64,000 nucleotides of DNA from JBBRMW01 sp965246845 (GTDB lineage Bacteria; Chloroflexota; Anaerolineae; Aggregatilineales; UBA2796): contig CBDFFR010000012.1 in assembly GCA_965246845.1 (NCBI GenBank), positions 868,001 through 932,000 of the forward strand, read 5' to 3'. Within the stretch, counting starts at the first letter, position 1. Every line of letters begins with the position of its first letter. A model generated the notes under the pieces. That model did no database searches, had not been told where the DNA came from, and saw only the letters and a list, made by a program, of their open reading frames with translations. The translations under genes and the position numbers were made by a program. This document shows, piece after piece, positions 34,922 to 43,613 of the stretch.

Positions 34922-35220
34922 CTCACCGCAATCAGCGCCGCTTCCCCTGCTTCATCCAGCAGGCGTGGGTTGCCCGGTCGCGCTTTCTCGTACAGCGCGC
35001 GCTTCAGTCCTCCCGCCTGATAGCGGGCGCGCGTCCGCCAGATGGTCGCCTCCCCTACCCCAAGCGCTTCCTGAATAGCCGCATCGCTCTTGCCGGAGGC
35101 CGCCAACCGTACAATATGCGCGCGCTTCAGCACCCGCGCGCCCACCTTCCCCTTACTCAACAGCGCAGTCAGCTGTTCCTGTTCAGCCGCGCTGAGGGTC
35201 ATCTCGATTTTCTTCGGCAT
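34753..35220 (-). CDS. IS630 transposase, N-terminal frame (helix-turn-helix part)
   Basis: 155 residues. The N-terminal half holds paired helix-turn-helix domains (AAIQEALGVGEATIWRTRARYQ is the recognisable one), used to bind the element's ends. Homology to the transposase ends at VLKK, exactly at the eight-A run (eight T at 34800-34807 on the plus strand); the remaining residues after it are out-of-frame read-through. A -1 slip there fuses this part to the DDE domain in the next frame. Confidence 0.9.
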   Translation of the reverse strand: MPKKIEMTLSAAEQEQLTALLSKGKVGARVLKRAHIVRLAASGKSDAAIQEALGVGEATIWRTRARYQAGGLKRALYEKARPGNPRLLDEAGEAALIAVSCSDTPHGEQRWTLRMVADKLVELGVVESISEDTVGRVLKKTRSNRGGWTTGASRR

Positions 35221-35289
35221 CGTCTGGTCTCCTTGAACTCAAGATTACCCGACCCTCAATGCGCCTTCAACTTTACAGCGGTAGTCCAC

Positions 35290-35657
35290 TAGCTCAATGT
35301 CTACTCGATAAACGAGTGGACAGCGACAGTGTCCACTGGCTCGTGTAACCCCTCACCGACGCTTCTGCCGCAATCGGCCCCGCTTCCAAATACGCGCTGA
35401 ACTACATCTTGGCCTCGATTTTGGAAAAACGGATGTGGCTTATCTGGAGTTACCACTTTCTTGGCTTTTTTCGCCCTCTTCTATGTCAACCTTTGCGCAC
35501 ACCTGTGCATCCCTTCGTTGACCAAAAAGGAGCGTAGCGGTATGCTCACGTCTGTTCACCGCGGACGTTAACTTCATTCACTGTGAACACAACGTTCTTG
35601 TGTCGCGCCATCGTCAGTGCAGATCATCCGTTCCGACCATATTTAAGAGGTTTTACC
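35290..35657. other. Intergenic region between IS630 and the second importer
   Basis: No gene is supported. AGTGGACA (35315-35322) and TGTCCACT (35330-35337) form a perfect 8-bp inverted repeat next to the IS end and could be an operator or IS remnant. The ribosome site AAGAGG for the following gene is at 35644-35649. No clear sigma-70 promoter was seen. Confidence 0.45.
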
Positions 35658-36908
35658 ATGCTTCAGCGTCACGCTTTCCGTATTTTTGCTTTCCTGATGG
35701 CAATTGCGCTGCTTGCCACCCTGAGTGGTCCGGTCCATGCACAAGGCAAAAAGATCACGTTTCTAACCCCGCCGTGGGGTGTCCCACCCAATGAGGAAGC
35801 GCTCAAGGCGTTCCAAAGCAAGAGCGGAATCACTGTCGAAATTCAATCCGTGCAGATGACAGACCTGTTCAGCCGTGTTCAGATTGCCTCTGCATCCGGC
35901 ACACCTGCCGCAGATGTCATCTTCCTGACGGAAGAAGCGCCTTCCAACGTCGTCGCGACGGGCAACATGCTTGAACTGGACGCGCTGATCGCCGCAAGCC
36001 CCGACCTGAACATCAAAGACCTGAACAAGGTTGATTTTTGGACGCAGGGCGGCAAGGTCTATGGCATCCCTGTCTACCAGCAGTACGTTATGATGGATTA
36101 CAATGCCGACAAATTGGCAAAAGCCGGGTTTACGACCGCGCCTAAAACGTGGGATGAACTGCGCCAGCAGGCGGTCGCCATTCGCGATAAGGGCATCGAT
36201 CAGTATCCGATTGCGATGGGCGCAATTGACTGGTCATGGTATCTGATTGCGCTCTCGAAGGGCGACCCGATGTTCGATAAGGACCTTAAGCCTGTGTTTG
36301 CGGATCAGGGGTCTAAAGCACGCGACGCGATGAAGACGCTCCTCGGCTTCTTCTCCGATAAGCTGATCAGCCCGGAACTGCTTGCCGGCTCGCTCACGCA
36401 ACACAACCTGTTCTGGAGTGGCACGGGCGTCTTCCATCAGGGGTGGCAGGGGTCTGTGGCAGTCGGGAACAACGCCAAGACCAGCAAGCAAGCGCCGAAC
36501 GTGAAGTATCTGCTCCTGCCCGAAGTCGGCAATACGTGGAGCTTCCCGGCGGCTATCGGCATCAGCAAGAACTCGCCGAACGCGACGGAAGCGTGGGAAT
36601 TCATCAAGTGGTACGCGGGTGCGGATAACCAGGTCGCGATCTACAACGCTGTCGGCCTATACCCATCGCGCACTTCCGTTATCGATCAACTCACGAAAGA
36701 TGACAAAATTGCAGGCGCGGATGTGATTGCACAGCAGAGCAAAACGGTCAACGAACTACCACGCTATACGCTGTGGTGGGGACCCTTCACACAGAAGGTG
36801 ACGGAGGCTATCCTACAAGCTGCGCAGAAGGGGACGCCTTCCGATCAGGTGATCGATGCCCTCGCGAAACAGTGGAACGACCTCAAATCTGAATACGGCG
36901 GGAAGTAA
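35658..36908 (+). CDS. ABC transporter solute-binding protein (carbohydrate type)
   Basis: A 416-residue exported protein. ATG 35658 with AGAGG upstream opens a signal peptide (MLQRHAFRIF, hydrophobic core, cleavage after VHAQ); the frame extends upstream to 35583 without support. The body is a family 1 extracellular binding protein, with early KITFLTPPWG and the hinge region PIAMGAIDWSWYLIAL. No lipobox cysteine follows the signal, so it is probably free or cleaved by signal peptidase I. Two permeases and a GH3 glycosidase follow, pointing to an amino-sugar or glucan fragment as ligand. Confidence 0.87.
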   Translation: MLQRHAFRIFAFLMAIALLATLSGPVHAQGKKITFLTPPWGVPPNEEALKAFQSKSGITVEIQSVQMTDLFSRVQIASASGTPAADVIFLTEEAPSNVVATGNMLELDALIAASPDLNIKDLNKVDFWTQGGKVYGIPVYQQYVMMDYNADKLAKAGFTTAPKTWDELRQQAVAIRDKGIDQYPIAMGAIDWSWYLIALSKGDPMFDKDLKPVFADQGSKARDAMKTLLGFFSDKLISPELLAGSLTQHNLFWSGTGVFHQGWQGSVAVGNNAKTSKQAPNVKYLLLPEVGNTWSFPAAIGISKNSPNATEAWEFIKWYAGADNQVAIYNAVGLYPSRTSVIDQLTKDDKIAGADVIAQQSKTVNELPRYTLWWGPFTQKVTEAILQAAQKGTPSDQVIDALAKQWNDLKSEYGGK

Positions 36909-36951
36909 TCTCATGCTGCTACTCGCGCCTTGACTGAGCGCAGTATTACAA

Positions 36952-36973
36952 GGGCGGACACATACGTCCGCCC
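36952..36973. repeat. Intergenic GGGCGGAC/GTCCGCCC hairpin (dispersed family)
   Basis: Perfect 8-bp stem (36952-36959 and 36966-36973), loop ACATAC. It sits between the binding-protein gene and the permease genes, the same place as the copy at 7021 in the first importer, so it may lower permease expression or stabilise the 5' part of the mRNA. Confidence 0.7.
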
Positions 36974-37010
36974 TCCAGATTTGTCATCAAACACAACCCG
37001 GATTTTTTGA

Positions 37011-37919
37011 ATGCTACGAACGTTTTTCACGCGCAAACCCGTCTTCATTGGCGTGATTCTCATTCCAATAATGCTGCTCGTTGCTCTGCTCATTTATTAT
37101 CCCGCAGTGGATACGTTTGGCACGAGCCTCACGAGCCGCAATCTACGCATCAATCGCCCATCGGCGTTCATTCAGTTTGATAATTACAGCAAACTGCTTG
37201 GCGATTCGCAATTCTGGGAAGTCACTGTCCGCAGCTTTGCGGTTGTCGGACTGACGCTCCCACTGGAGATGCTGCTCGCGTTCGGGGTCGCCCTACTGCT
37301 TAACGAGCGGTTTGCGGGTCGCGCGCTCGTGCGAACGTTAGTCCTTGTCCCCTGGATGGTCCCGCCTGTCGTGAACGGCTTCCTGTGGGGTTGGCTGCTC
37401 AATGGCGAATATGGCGCGTTCAACGGCTTGCTCTATCAATTTGGTCTTATTCATGAATACCGCTCATGGTTGCAAAACCCGGATACGCAAATCTTTTGGG
37501 TCGCGGTCGTGCAAACATGGACGCGCTTCGCGTTCCCCAGTATTGTGCTGCTGGCGGGCTTGCAGGGCATTCCCGACGACCTCTATGAGGCAGCGAAAGT
37601 AGACGGTGCGAACGGCTGGCAGCGCCTCAGCCGGATTACATTTCCGATGCTTCTGCCATCTTTCGCAATCGCGCTCATCGTTGAATTCATTGCTGCGTTC
37701 CAGATTTTCGATGTCATCTGGACGCTCACCGCAGGCGGCTCGGCGGGCGGCGCGATCAATCCCTTCACCAAGACGCTGATGCTCTACAATTACGAACTGG
37801 TGTTTCGCGACCTGCGTATCGGCCTCGGCGCGGCGCTCTCCTACCTCATTCTGATTATGTCGCTGGTGGTCGGCGTCTTCTTCGTTCGGCGGTTGTACAA
37901 TCAGGGCATCCGGGACTAG
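37011..37919 (+). CDS. ABC transporter permease (MalF-type)
   Basis: A 302-residue permease with six likely membrane helices. The EAA loop is YEAAKVDGANGWQRLSRITFPML (about residues 198-220 region), the contact with the ATPase. It lies about 100 nt after the binding-protein gene, across a hairpin repeat, and 3 nt before the second permease. No ribosome site is obvious at ATG 37011. It should form the translocation pore together with its MalG-type neighbour. Confidence 0.88.
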   Translation: MLRTFFTRKPVFIGVILIPIMLLVALLIYYPAVDTFGTSLTSRNLRINRPSAFIQFDNYSKLLGDSQFWEVTVRSFAVVGLTLPLEMLLAFGVALLLNERFAGRALVRTLVLVPWMVPPVVNGFLWGWLLNGEYGAFNGLLYQFGLIHEYRSWLQNPDTQIFWVAVVQTWTRFAFPSIVLLAGLQGIPDDLYEAAKVDGANGWQRLSRITFPMLLPSFAIALIVEFIAAFQIFDVIWTLTAGGSAGGAINPFTKTLMLYNYELVFRDLRIGLGAALSYLILIMSLVVGVFFVRRLYNQGIRD

Positions 37920-37922
37920 CCG

Positions 37923-38801
37923 ATGCGCAAAGCGAGACGCTTCTCCCGACGGTCGTTGTTGATTTATACTGGCTGTGCGCTGGTTCTGTTCTGGGCGCTT
38001 GCGCCGATCTACTGGATTTTCGTATCGAGCATCAGCACCCGGCAGGAACTCTACGCACGTCCCTACAAAATCTGGTTTCCTGCAAACCCGACGCTCGACC
38101 ACTATGTCGCGCTGTTCACTTCCGGCGCGGCGTATCGCAGCGGCGGCTATTCGCCGACAGCGGGGTTGATCAGTCAAGGGTTGCGGAACAGCCTGTTAAT
38201 CAGCATCTCTGCGGCGCTGCTGGTGACGATTTTCAGCACAGGTGCCGGCTATGTCTTCGCGCGGATGCGCTTCCGGGGTAAAGGATTCGCATTTTTCTTC
38301 CTGATGCTGCTTATGCCACTTCCGCTATGGGTGGCGCTCATCGCGCTCTTCTTCCTGATGACACAATTCAAGCTGATTGACACAATACCTGGAATGGTCC
38401 TCATTTTCACGGTGTTTCTCACGCCGCTTTCGATTTGGCTGATGAGTACATTTATTCGCGATATTCCCGTTGAAATTGAGGATGCGGCGCTCGTCGACGG
38501 CTGTGATCGCTGGCAAATTCTGGCGCGGATAGTCTTCCCGCTGGCGAGGCCGGGGATTATCGCCGTGCTGCTCGTCGCGTTCCTCTCGACATGGAATAAC
38601 TTCCTCATCCCCCTCATCTTCTCGCGTACGTCGGCCTCGCAACCACTGACGGTCGTGTTAACGTTGTTCATTGGGCAATATGAAGTTGCGTGGGAAGATA
38701 TGGCTGCCGCTGCCGTGATTACGATGCTTCCGCCATTTTTGATGGCGCTCTTCTTCCAACGCTATCTTGTGCGCGGCCTGACGATGGGCGCAGTAAAGTA
38801 G
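37923..38801 (+). CDS. ABC transporter permease (MalG-type)
   Basis: A 292-residue MalG-like permease: six membrane helices, EAA loop IEDAALVDGCDRWQILARIVF-type and the C-terminal VRGLTMGAVK ending seen in this subfamily. Starts 3 nt after the MalF-type gene and ends 9 nt before the GH3 gene, so the four genes look like one operon. As in the other two importers of this window, no ATPase gene is present. Confidence 0.9.
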   Translation: MRKARRFSRRSLLIYTGCALVLFWALAPIYWIFVSSISTRQELYARPYKIWFPANPTLDHYVALFTSGAAYRSGGYSPTAGLISQGLRNSLLISISAALLVTIFSTGAGYVFARMRFRGKGFAFFFLMLLMPLPLWVALIALFFLMTQFKLIDTIPGMVLIFTVFLTPLSIWLMSTFIRDIPVEIEDAALVDGCDRWQILARIVFPLARPGIIAVLLVAFLSTWNNFLIPLIFSRTSASQPLTVVLTLFIGQYEVAWEDMAAAAVITMLPPFLMALFFQRYLVRGLTMGAVK

Positions 38802-38810
38802 GACAAACTC

Positions 38811-40463
38811 ATGGACGTACAAACACTGCTGGACAAGATGACAGTCGAAGAGAAAATTGGACAGCTCTTCCTACTAGCCTTTTCAAAAGGCCGGATCGAA
38901 GAAGCGCGTATCCTGTTCGAGCAGCATTTTGTCGGTGCGTCATACATCAGCAACGACAACGTGCCGACTCCGCAAGCCGCGCTTGCGCTCACGCGGACTA
39001 TTCAAGGTTATGCCGCGAATACGCGCCTGCACATTCCGCTGCTGCTCGGCGCAGATCAGGAAGGCTCGTGGAGCGTCATGACGCCCGGAAGCTGCACTGG
39101 ACCCGGAAACATGGCGCTTGGTGCGACGGCGGACCCAACGGCTGCCTATCGCATGTACGAGGTAATCGGAGAGGAACTCGCGGCGGTGGGGCTGAATACC
39201 CTGCTCGCGCCGTGCGCGGACTGTAATTCCAATCCGCATAATTCGATCATCGGGATGCGCTCGTTTGGCGAGTTCCCGGCGCTGGTCGGCGCGATGACGA
39301 AGGCAGCGGTGCAAGGCGCACATGCAGGTGGGCTTGCGGTGGCGGTGAAGCACTTCCCCGGTCATGGGGATACGACCCTCGATAGTCACCGAGGGCTGCC
39401 GACCGTGAACCGCACGCGCGATGAACTGATACGAATCGACCTGCACCCGTTCATTGAAGGTATCCGTGCGGGTGCGGAAATCGTGATGACCGCGCACATT
39501 ATATTCTCTGCGCTGGACGCGGAAAACCCGGCGACACTCAGTCCGAAAATCCTGGTAGACTTGCTGCGCAGTGAACTCGGCTTCACGGGGGTTGTCCTTT
39601 CGGACAGCATGAATATGCGTTCAATGAAGCGTAGTTACGACCCCCAGCGCTCGGTCGTGCAGGCGATCAATGCGGGTGTAGACCTGATTATGCTTGCGGA
39701 AGAGCATTACGATCACAATGCGTCAACCTACATCGATCAGCAAACTGCGCTGTTGCGCGCGGTGAAGGAGGCCGTCGAAAATGGGCAGCTATCAATGCAG
39801 CGGCTTGATCAGGCGGTCGGGCGCGTATTGCGTCTGAAAGAAGCGCGCGAGTTACTCGCGGGCAATCTGCCGGAAGGCTCCATCGCCGGAATTGGCAGTG
39901 ATGCACATCGCGCGGTCGAAATGGAGGTGTCGCGTCAGGCTGTCGCGCTGTTGCGTGGCGAAGCGACTGCGCTTTCGCTAGGCCATGAAGCGCGTGTTGT
40001 ACTGGTCAACACGACGCTCCGCGCGAGCTATGCTACGCTGAACCAGACACGCGGTATTGGTCCTAACCCGGACCGATCTGCCTTCGACTACTTTGAAGCA
40101 GCTATGCGCGAGAAGTTCCCTCAATTGCGCGTGATCACCGCCGAGGCATTCCTTGCCGGTGAAGCGACATTCAGCCCGGATGAAAAGATTGTCGCTGTGA
40201 CTGAGAACTACCCCCTGCCCGGCATGGATTTTGATCAGCACAGCCAAACACAAATCATCAGCGATTTGCACTCACGTATCGGCTCGCGCTTGATTGTTGT
40301 TGCCTTGCGTGACCCGTATGAACTTGCTACGCTGCCCGCCATAACAACCTACCTATGCGCGTTCAGCTTCCGGCCAAGCGCGGCGCGTGCGGCGGCTGAG
40401 GCACTGGATGGCGACTATATTCCTTCTGGCACGACGCCGGTGTCCGCGCAAATGCCCGCATAG
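38811..40463 (+). CDS. Glycoside hydrolase family 3, NagZ-like beta-N-acetylhexosaminidase
   Basis: A 550-residue enzyme with a GH3 barrel (residues about 10-340) and a C-terminal alpha/beta domain. The NagZ signature KHFPGHGDT at 180-188 supplies the His/Asp acid-base loop, and the nucleophile aspartate is in VLSDSMNM (about 264). NagZ-type enzymes remove N-acetylglucosamine from muropeptides or chitin fragments. No signal peptide is present, so it acts in the cytosol on imported material. It is the last gene of the second importer operon, which suggests that the importer takes up GlcNAc-containing oligosaccharides. Confidence 0.88.
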   Translation: MDVQTLLDKMTVEEKIGQLFLLAFSKGRIEEARILFEQHFVGASYISNDNVPTPQAALALTRTIQGYAANTRLHIPLLLGADQEGSWSVMTPGSCTGPGNMALGATADPTAAYRMYEVIGEELAAVGLNTLLAPCADCNSNPHNSIIGMRSFGEFPALVGAMTKAAVQGAHAGGLAVAVKHFPGHGDTTLDSHRGLPTVNRTRDELIRIDLHPFIEGIRAGAEIVMTAHIIFSALDAENPATLSPKILVDLLRSELGFTGVVLSDSMNMRSMKRSYDPQRSVVQAINAGVDLIMLAEEHYDHNASTYIDQQTALLRAVKEAVENGQLSMQRLDQAVGRVLRLKEARELLAGNLPEGSIAGIGSDAHRAVEMEVSRQAVALLRGEATALSLGHEARVVLVNTTLRASYATLNQTRGIGPNPDRSAFDYFEAAMREKFPQLRVITAEAFLAGEATFSPDEKIVAVTENYPLPGMDFDQHSQTQIISDLHSRIGSRLIVVALRDPYELATLPAITTYLCAFSFRPSAARAAAEALDGDYIPSGTTPVSAQMPA

Positions 40464-40507
40464 AACCAGCACAAACCGTTGCACGCAAATTAGAGTGCAT
40501 CGTGAAC

Positions 40508-40887
40508 TTACCAAGCAATGAGCGGTTTGAGAAGTTCAAAGACTTTTTGGAGTAAGAGGCAGGCAAACGCGAGAAGTGCAAGCCGTCGAAAGTCGGCGGC
40601 AGGCGCTCGTAGTCGCACGTAACACGCCGAAAACGTGCCAGTCACTCAAGCACGTCTGCCCTCAACCGGCGTTGCGGCTGCTGATGTACGGTGTACCACG
40701 GCAGCAAGTCATTTGGCAGCTTCCGCCACTACACCCCGGTGCGGATAATTCAACGCAATGCGCTGAACACCTCGCGAAGGCTATGCGCCCGTTGTGCCGC
40801 GTTTTCTCGCATCAGCGTCACGTAGGGTGCTACAAACGCCCATTCTTCGTCACTTACGTCGCTTGGATATGCTCTTCTGTCGTTCAT
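40508..40887 (-). pseudogene. IS5-family (DUF4096-type) transposase remnant
   Basis: Reading the minus strand from ATG 40887 gives MNDRRAYPSDVSDEEWAF and further typical IS5 N-terminal sequence to ALR, then a stop where tryptophan is expected, and a further stop. A C-terminal piece (YERLPPT, then in a shifted frame LLAFACLLLQKVFELL) ends at 40508. The central catalytic part is deleted, so this is a dead relic with both ends fused. Confidence 0.75.
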
Positions 40888-40918
40888 CCCCCTACTTTAT
40901 CAAAGTGCATGACAGGCT

Positions 40919-41551
40919 CTAAGCCTCTAATTTAGTGACGATCTCACGAGTACTGTACATGGCAATACACACCCATAGAGCGGGCATTGCGAGTAGCAGC
41001 CCCCCTGTTGTGAGGACAACTATCCAGCCAAATAACAGTGCGAGTGCCAGCAGTCCCAACGCGACCAGTGGATAATGCACGGTCATCACGAAGGCGTTAC
41101 GCCACGCAATGCGGATGGGAACTGGATAAAGTGTCGAGATACATAAGACAAACGGCATCATCATCAGGACGACCAGCGCAACGATACAGTGAACTACGAA
41201 GAGGACTCCCGATGTGTCGAGCAGGAATGAAAGTGGCAACCCAACCAGTAATGCCCACAACATGAGAGCAACCTTGCGCTGCCCACCAAAGAAATCGCGC
41301 CACCCCGCAGATCGTTCGTCAAAAGTTTTTGAGACTGCGTTAGCCATTCCAGCAACTACAATTGCGGTGGGGAAACTGAGGATGAGAGCCAACGTACCAC
41401 TATCCAAAAAATAGGCGGTATATGACAGAAATAAACTCGCCACAAGCGCAATATTCGCAAGTACCCACAGCGGCAAATCGGCCCAGAAAGCCAGCAGCGC
41501 ACGCCCTGTCGAGGAGCCGGACAGGGCTTCAATGACTGGCGGTAGTCGCAA
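40919..41551 (-). CDS. DUF624 (YesL)-like integral membrane protein
   Basis: A 210-residue protein with about five hydrophobic helices and no soluble domain. The general pattern (helix hairpins, WRDFFGGQRK cytoplasmic loop near residue 85, a TVHYPLVALGLLALALLFGW helix pair) resembles YesL/DUF624 proteins, which commonly lie in LacI-controlled sugar-importer operons. It overlaps the start of the upstream hydrolase gene's end by 23 nt and is the last gene of the third importer operon. Function unknown; family call is by size, topology and context. Confidence 0.65.
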   Translation of the reverse strand: MRLPPVIEALSGSSTGRALLAFWADLPLWVLANIALVASLFLSYTAYFLDSGTLALILSFPTAIVVAGMANAVSKTFDERSAGWRDFFGGQRKVALMLWALLVGLPLSFLLDTSGVLFVVHCIVALVVLMMMPFVLCISTLYPVPIRIAWRNAFVMTVHYPLVALGLLALALLFGWIVVLTTGGLLLAMPALWVCIAMYSTREIVTKLEA

Positions 41552-42704
41552 GATACTTCCTGAACCATCCCAGGATAGACTGCCGCACCGGGTTCCAGCC
41601 CGAATCTAAGATACCCATGCCATTCTCGGTTCCGGGCAAAATCAGCGTTTCATGTGGCCCCGCTAAACTTTCGGCGACGCGCCTGGCGTATATATTGCTT
41701 GGGCCAGTCTGGTCGCGCTCGGTCGCGATGAGCAGCACGGGTACGGTCAGACCCTTTGCGCCCGGTGCATCTTTGGTGGAGAGCGTGACGACCGCCGCCA
41801 ACGATTGCTGCGCTGCGATTTGTTCCAGAACCGGCACGGCGCTCGCCACGCCAGCAATCACAGCGATCCGGGTTGGGTCCACTTCGGGACGTTTCTTCAA
41901 GTATTCGATCACCTGATTAATGTTTTCCGGAGTCTGCCCGATCAGTGCGATTGGCATTGTCACATACCCGGCGTAGGCTAACTCGCGTGCTATCGGGATG
42001 AATGGCTCCGTAAAGCCCAGCCCGTGTGATCCCGTGCCGACCATCAAAACAGCGGGGCGCGGGTTGCTTGAGTCTTGAGTATATAGAGTAGCCTTAAGCG
42101 CTTCGCCATTTATTTCAGGGGTTAGCGCAGTTTCAGTCAGCGCCGAGCGTTGCCATGTGTCAAGCGGCCCCACGCGCGGCGGATTGGGCAGCGCCATTTC
42201 GTAGATGCCATCGAACTGGGTGGAGACGACAAGGACATTATCGCCGCTTTTGTTGAGCAGGTCTGTGACATCGGCATAGAACCACGGTGCCTCACCGCTG
42301 GGTTCCACGCGGCTTCCATTCAGAGTGACCGTGCTATGTTTTGGGAACAACCAGGCAGCCACCCCAATCGGTTTGCCTGCCCAGCTATCAGGAGCGCTGA
42401 ACGTGCGGCGGTAAATGGCAACTTTCGGTATCCCAGCCGCTGGTTCGATGCCCTGATCCTTCCAGCGCGCCGGGACATTCACCATCCGCCAGTCGTGGTC
42501 ATCGAAATCGAGCTGCGTCATCTTGTCGTCCAGGAACGCTGCCTCCTTGACACGCCACAGCCCGCTCAAGTCAAGTGTTTGCGCTCCCGTTACGGGGACG
42601 CCGAACTGCGCGACAGTTTCCTCACGTTGAGTGCGCGCCGTGAGCTTCATCGCAGGGAACATGATCAGGAGGAGAAGAGCAATGCGCAATACTCGTTTTC
42701 GCAT
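41529..42704 (-). CDS. Exported jelly-roll plus alpha/beta-hydrolase protein, probably non-catalytic
   Basis: A 391-residue exported protein. After a signal peptide (residues 1-23) comes a GH2-type sugar-binding jelly roll (about 45-175: LSGLWRVKEAAF, YRRTFSAP, VTLNGSRV), then an alpha/beta-hydrolase fold (about 215-385). The nucleophile elbow reads GVASA (285-289), with alanine where serine is expected, and the histidine site reads GTENG (359-363), with Asn for His; the acid D331 remains. So it may bind rather than cleave its ligand. ATG 42704 has AAAGGA 8 nt upstream; the longer frame to 42926 overlaps the permease gene and is rejected. Confidence 0.72.
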   Translation of the reverse strand: MRKRVLRIALLLLIMFPAMKLTARTQREETVAQFGVPVTGAQTLDLSGLWRVKEAAFLDDKMTQLDFDDHDWRMVNVPARWKDQGIEPAAGIPKVAIYRRTFSAPDSWAGKPIGVAAWLFPKHSTVTLNGSRVEPSGEAPWFYADVTDLLNKSGDNVLVVSTQFDGIYEMALPNPPRVGPLDTWQRSALTETALTPEINGEALKATLYTQDSSNPRPAVLMVGTGSHGLGFTEPFIPIARELAYAGYVTMPIALIGQTPENINQVIEYLKKRPEVDPTRIAVIAGVASAVPVLEQIAAQQSLAAVVTLSTKDAPGAKGLTVPVLLIATERDQTGPSNIYARRVAESLAGPHETLILPGTENGMGILDSGWNPVRQSILGWFRKYLATTASH

Positions 42705-42709
42705 GAGCG

Positions 42710-43585
42710 TTATCCTTTGATTCCAGTCGTAGCGATGCTCTTGATGATATAGCGTTGCAGCAACAAAAAGGCGATGAGGACAGGAATAATCGCCATCGTG
42801 ATCCCGGCGGCTACGGTGGTCAGCGCGCCAGCCGAATAGCGACCGCGCAGCAGGAGCAAGCCTACGGGCAACGTCTGAAGGTCTGGCTGGTTTATCATGA
42901 TAAGCGGCATCAGGAAATCGTTCCACCAGAATACAAAGGTGACAATGGCGAGTGTGGTCAGCGCTGGCCCCGCAAGCGGCAATACGATCCGCCAGAAGAT
43001 GGTAAAAATACCCGCACCATCAATACGGGCGGCCTCTTCAAGATCGATGGGGATGGTCAGGAAATATTGGCGCAGCAGGAATATTCCGAAGGGGCTGATG
43101 AGCGGAGGCAGGATCAGCGCCCAGTGGGTGTTATAGAGTCCAAGTTGCCGCATTAGGATGAAGAGCGGGATGATCGTCACCTGGAGCGGAATCATGAGCG
43201 CGGAGAGCAGCAGGATGAACAGAATGTTTTTGCCGGGGAAGTTGAGCCGTGCAAAGGCGTAGGCTGCCATTGAACACGTAATCAACTGGCCGATAGTGAT
43301 CGCCCCGGCCACCTTGAGGCTGTTCAGCAGGAATAGCTCGAAGCGCACTTGCTTGAAGACCGCTCCGAAGTTGTCGAGCGTTGGGATGATCGGTAACCAG
43401 CGAGGCGGTAGCTTGTAGGCGGTGGCTGCGTCGCCAAAGGCCATCTGCACAATCCACAGGAACGGCGCAATCATCAGCACAGCACCTGCCATCAAGACGG
43501 CAACTGTGATCAGCATTCCCCAAGGAAATGGCCTGCGAATGGTTGCAGTAGGCCGTTGTACCAACACACGTGTTACAGTCGCCAT
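42710..43585 (-). CDS. ABC transporter permease (MalG-type)
   Basis: A 291-residue permease with six membrane helices and EAA loop LEEAARIDGAGIFTIFWRIVL (about residues 184-204 region). Near the C-terminus LLLQRYIIKSIATTGIKG is the usual ending. It is the second permease of the third importer, 28 nt after the MalF-type gene and 5 nt before the exported hydrolase-fold gene. Assignment to the carbohydrate CUT1 family is firm. Confidence 0.9.
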   Translation of the reverse strand: MATVTRVLVQRPTATIRRPFPWGMLITVAVLMAGAVLMIAPFLWIVQMAFGDAATAYKLPPRWLPIIPTLDNFGAVFKQVRFELFLLNSLKVAGAITIGQLITCSMAAYAFARLNFPGKNILFILLLSALMIPLQVTIIPLFILMRQLGLYNTHWALILPPLISPFGIFLLRQYFLTIPIDLEEAARIDGAGIFTIFWRIVLPLAGPALTTLAIVTFVFWWNDFLMPLIMINQPDLQTLPVGLLLLRGRYSAGALTTVAAGITMAIIPVLIAFLLLQRYIIKSIATTGIKG

Positions 43586-43613
43586 GATCTACCTGCGTTC
43601 CTCATTCTATGGA

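Larger units (their letters stand above)
34101..35289 (-). mobile_element. IS630-family insertion sequence, complete copy
   Basis: A 1189-bp element flanked by TA on both sides (34099-34100 and 35290-35291), the IS630/Tc1 target. The ends are inverted repeats sharing GTGGACTACCGCTGT. Two minus-strand frames encode the transposase through a frameshift at a run of eight A. A second copy enters at 62989 in the opposite direction and is the same in all translated parts visible. Confidence 0.93.

Noticed and set aside
40576..40935. 119-codon plus-strand frame
   Set aside because: It is the antisense of the IS5-family transposase relic.
42705..42926. 74-residue N-terminal extension of the hydrolase-fold gene
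   Set aside because: It overlaps the upstream permease gene; ATG 42704 begins a proper signal peptide with a ribosome site.
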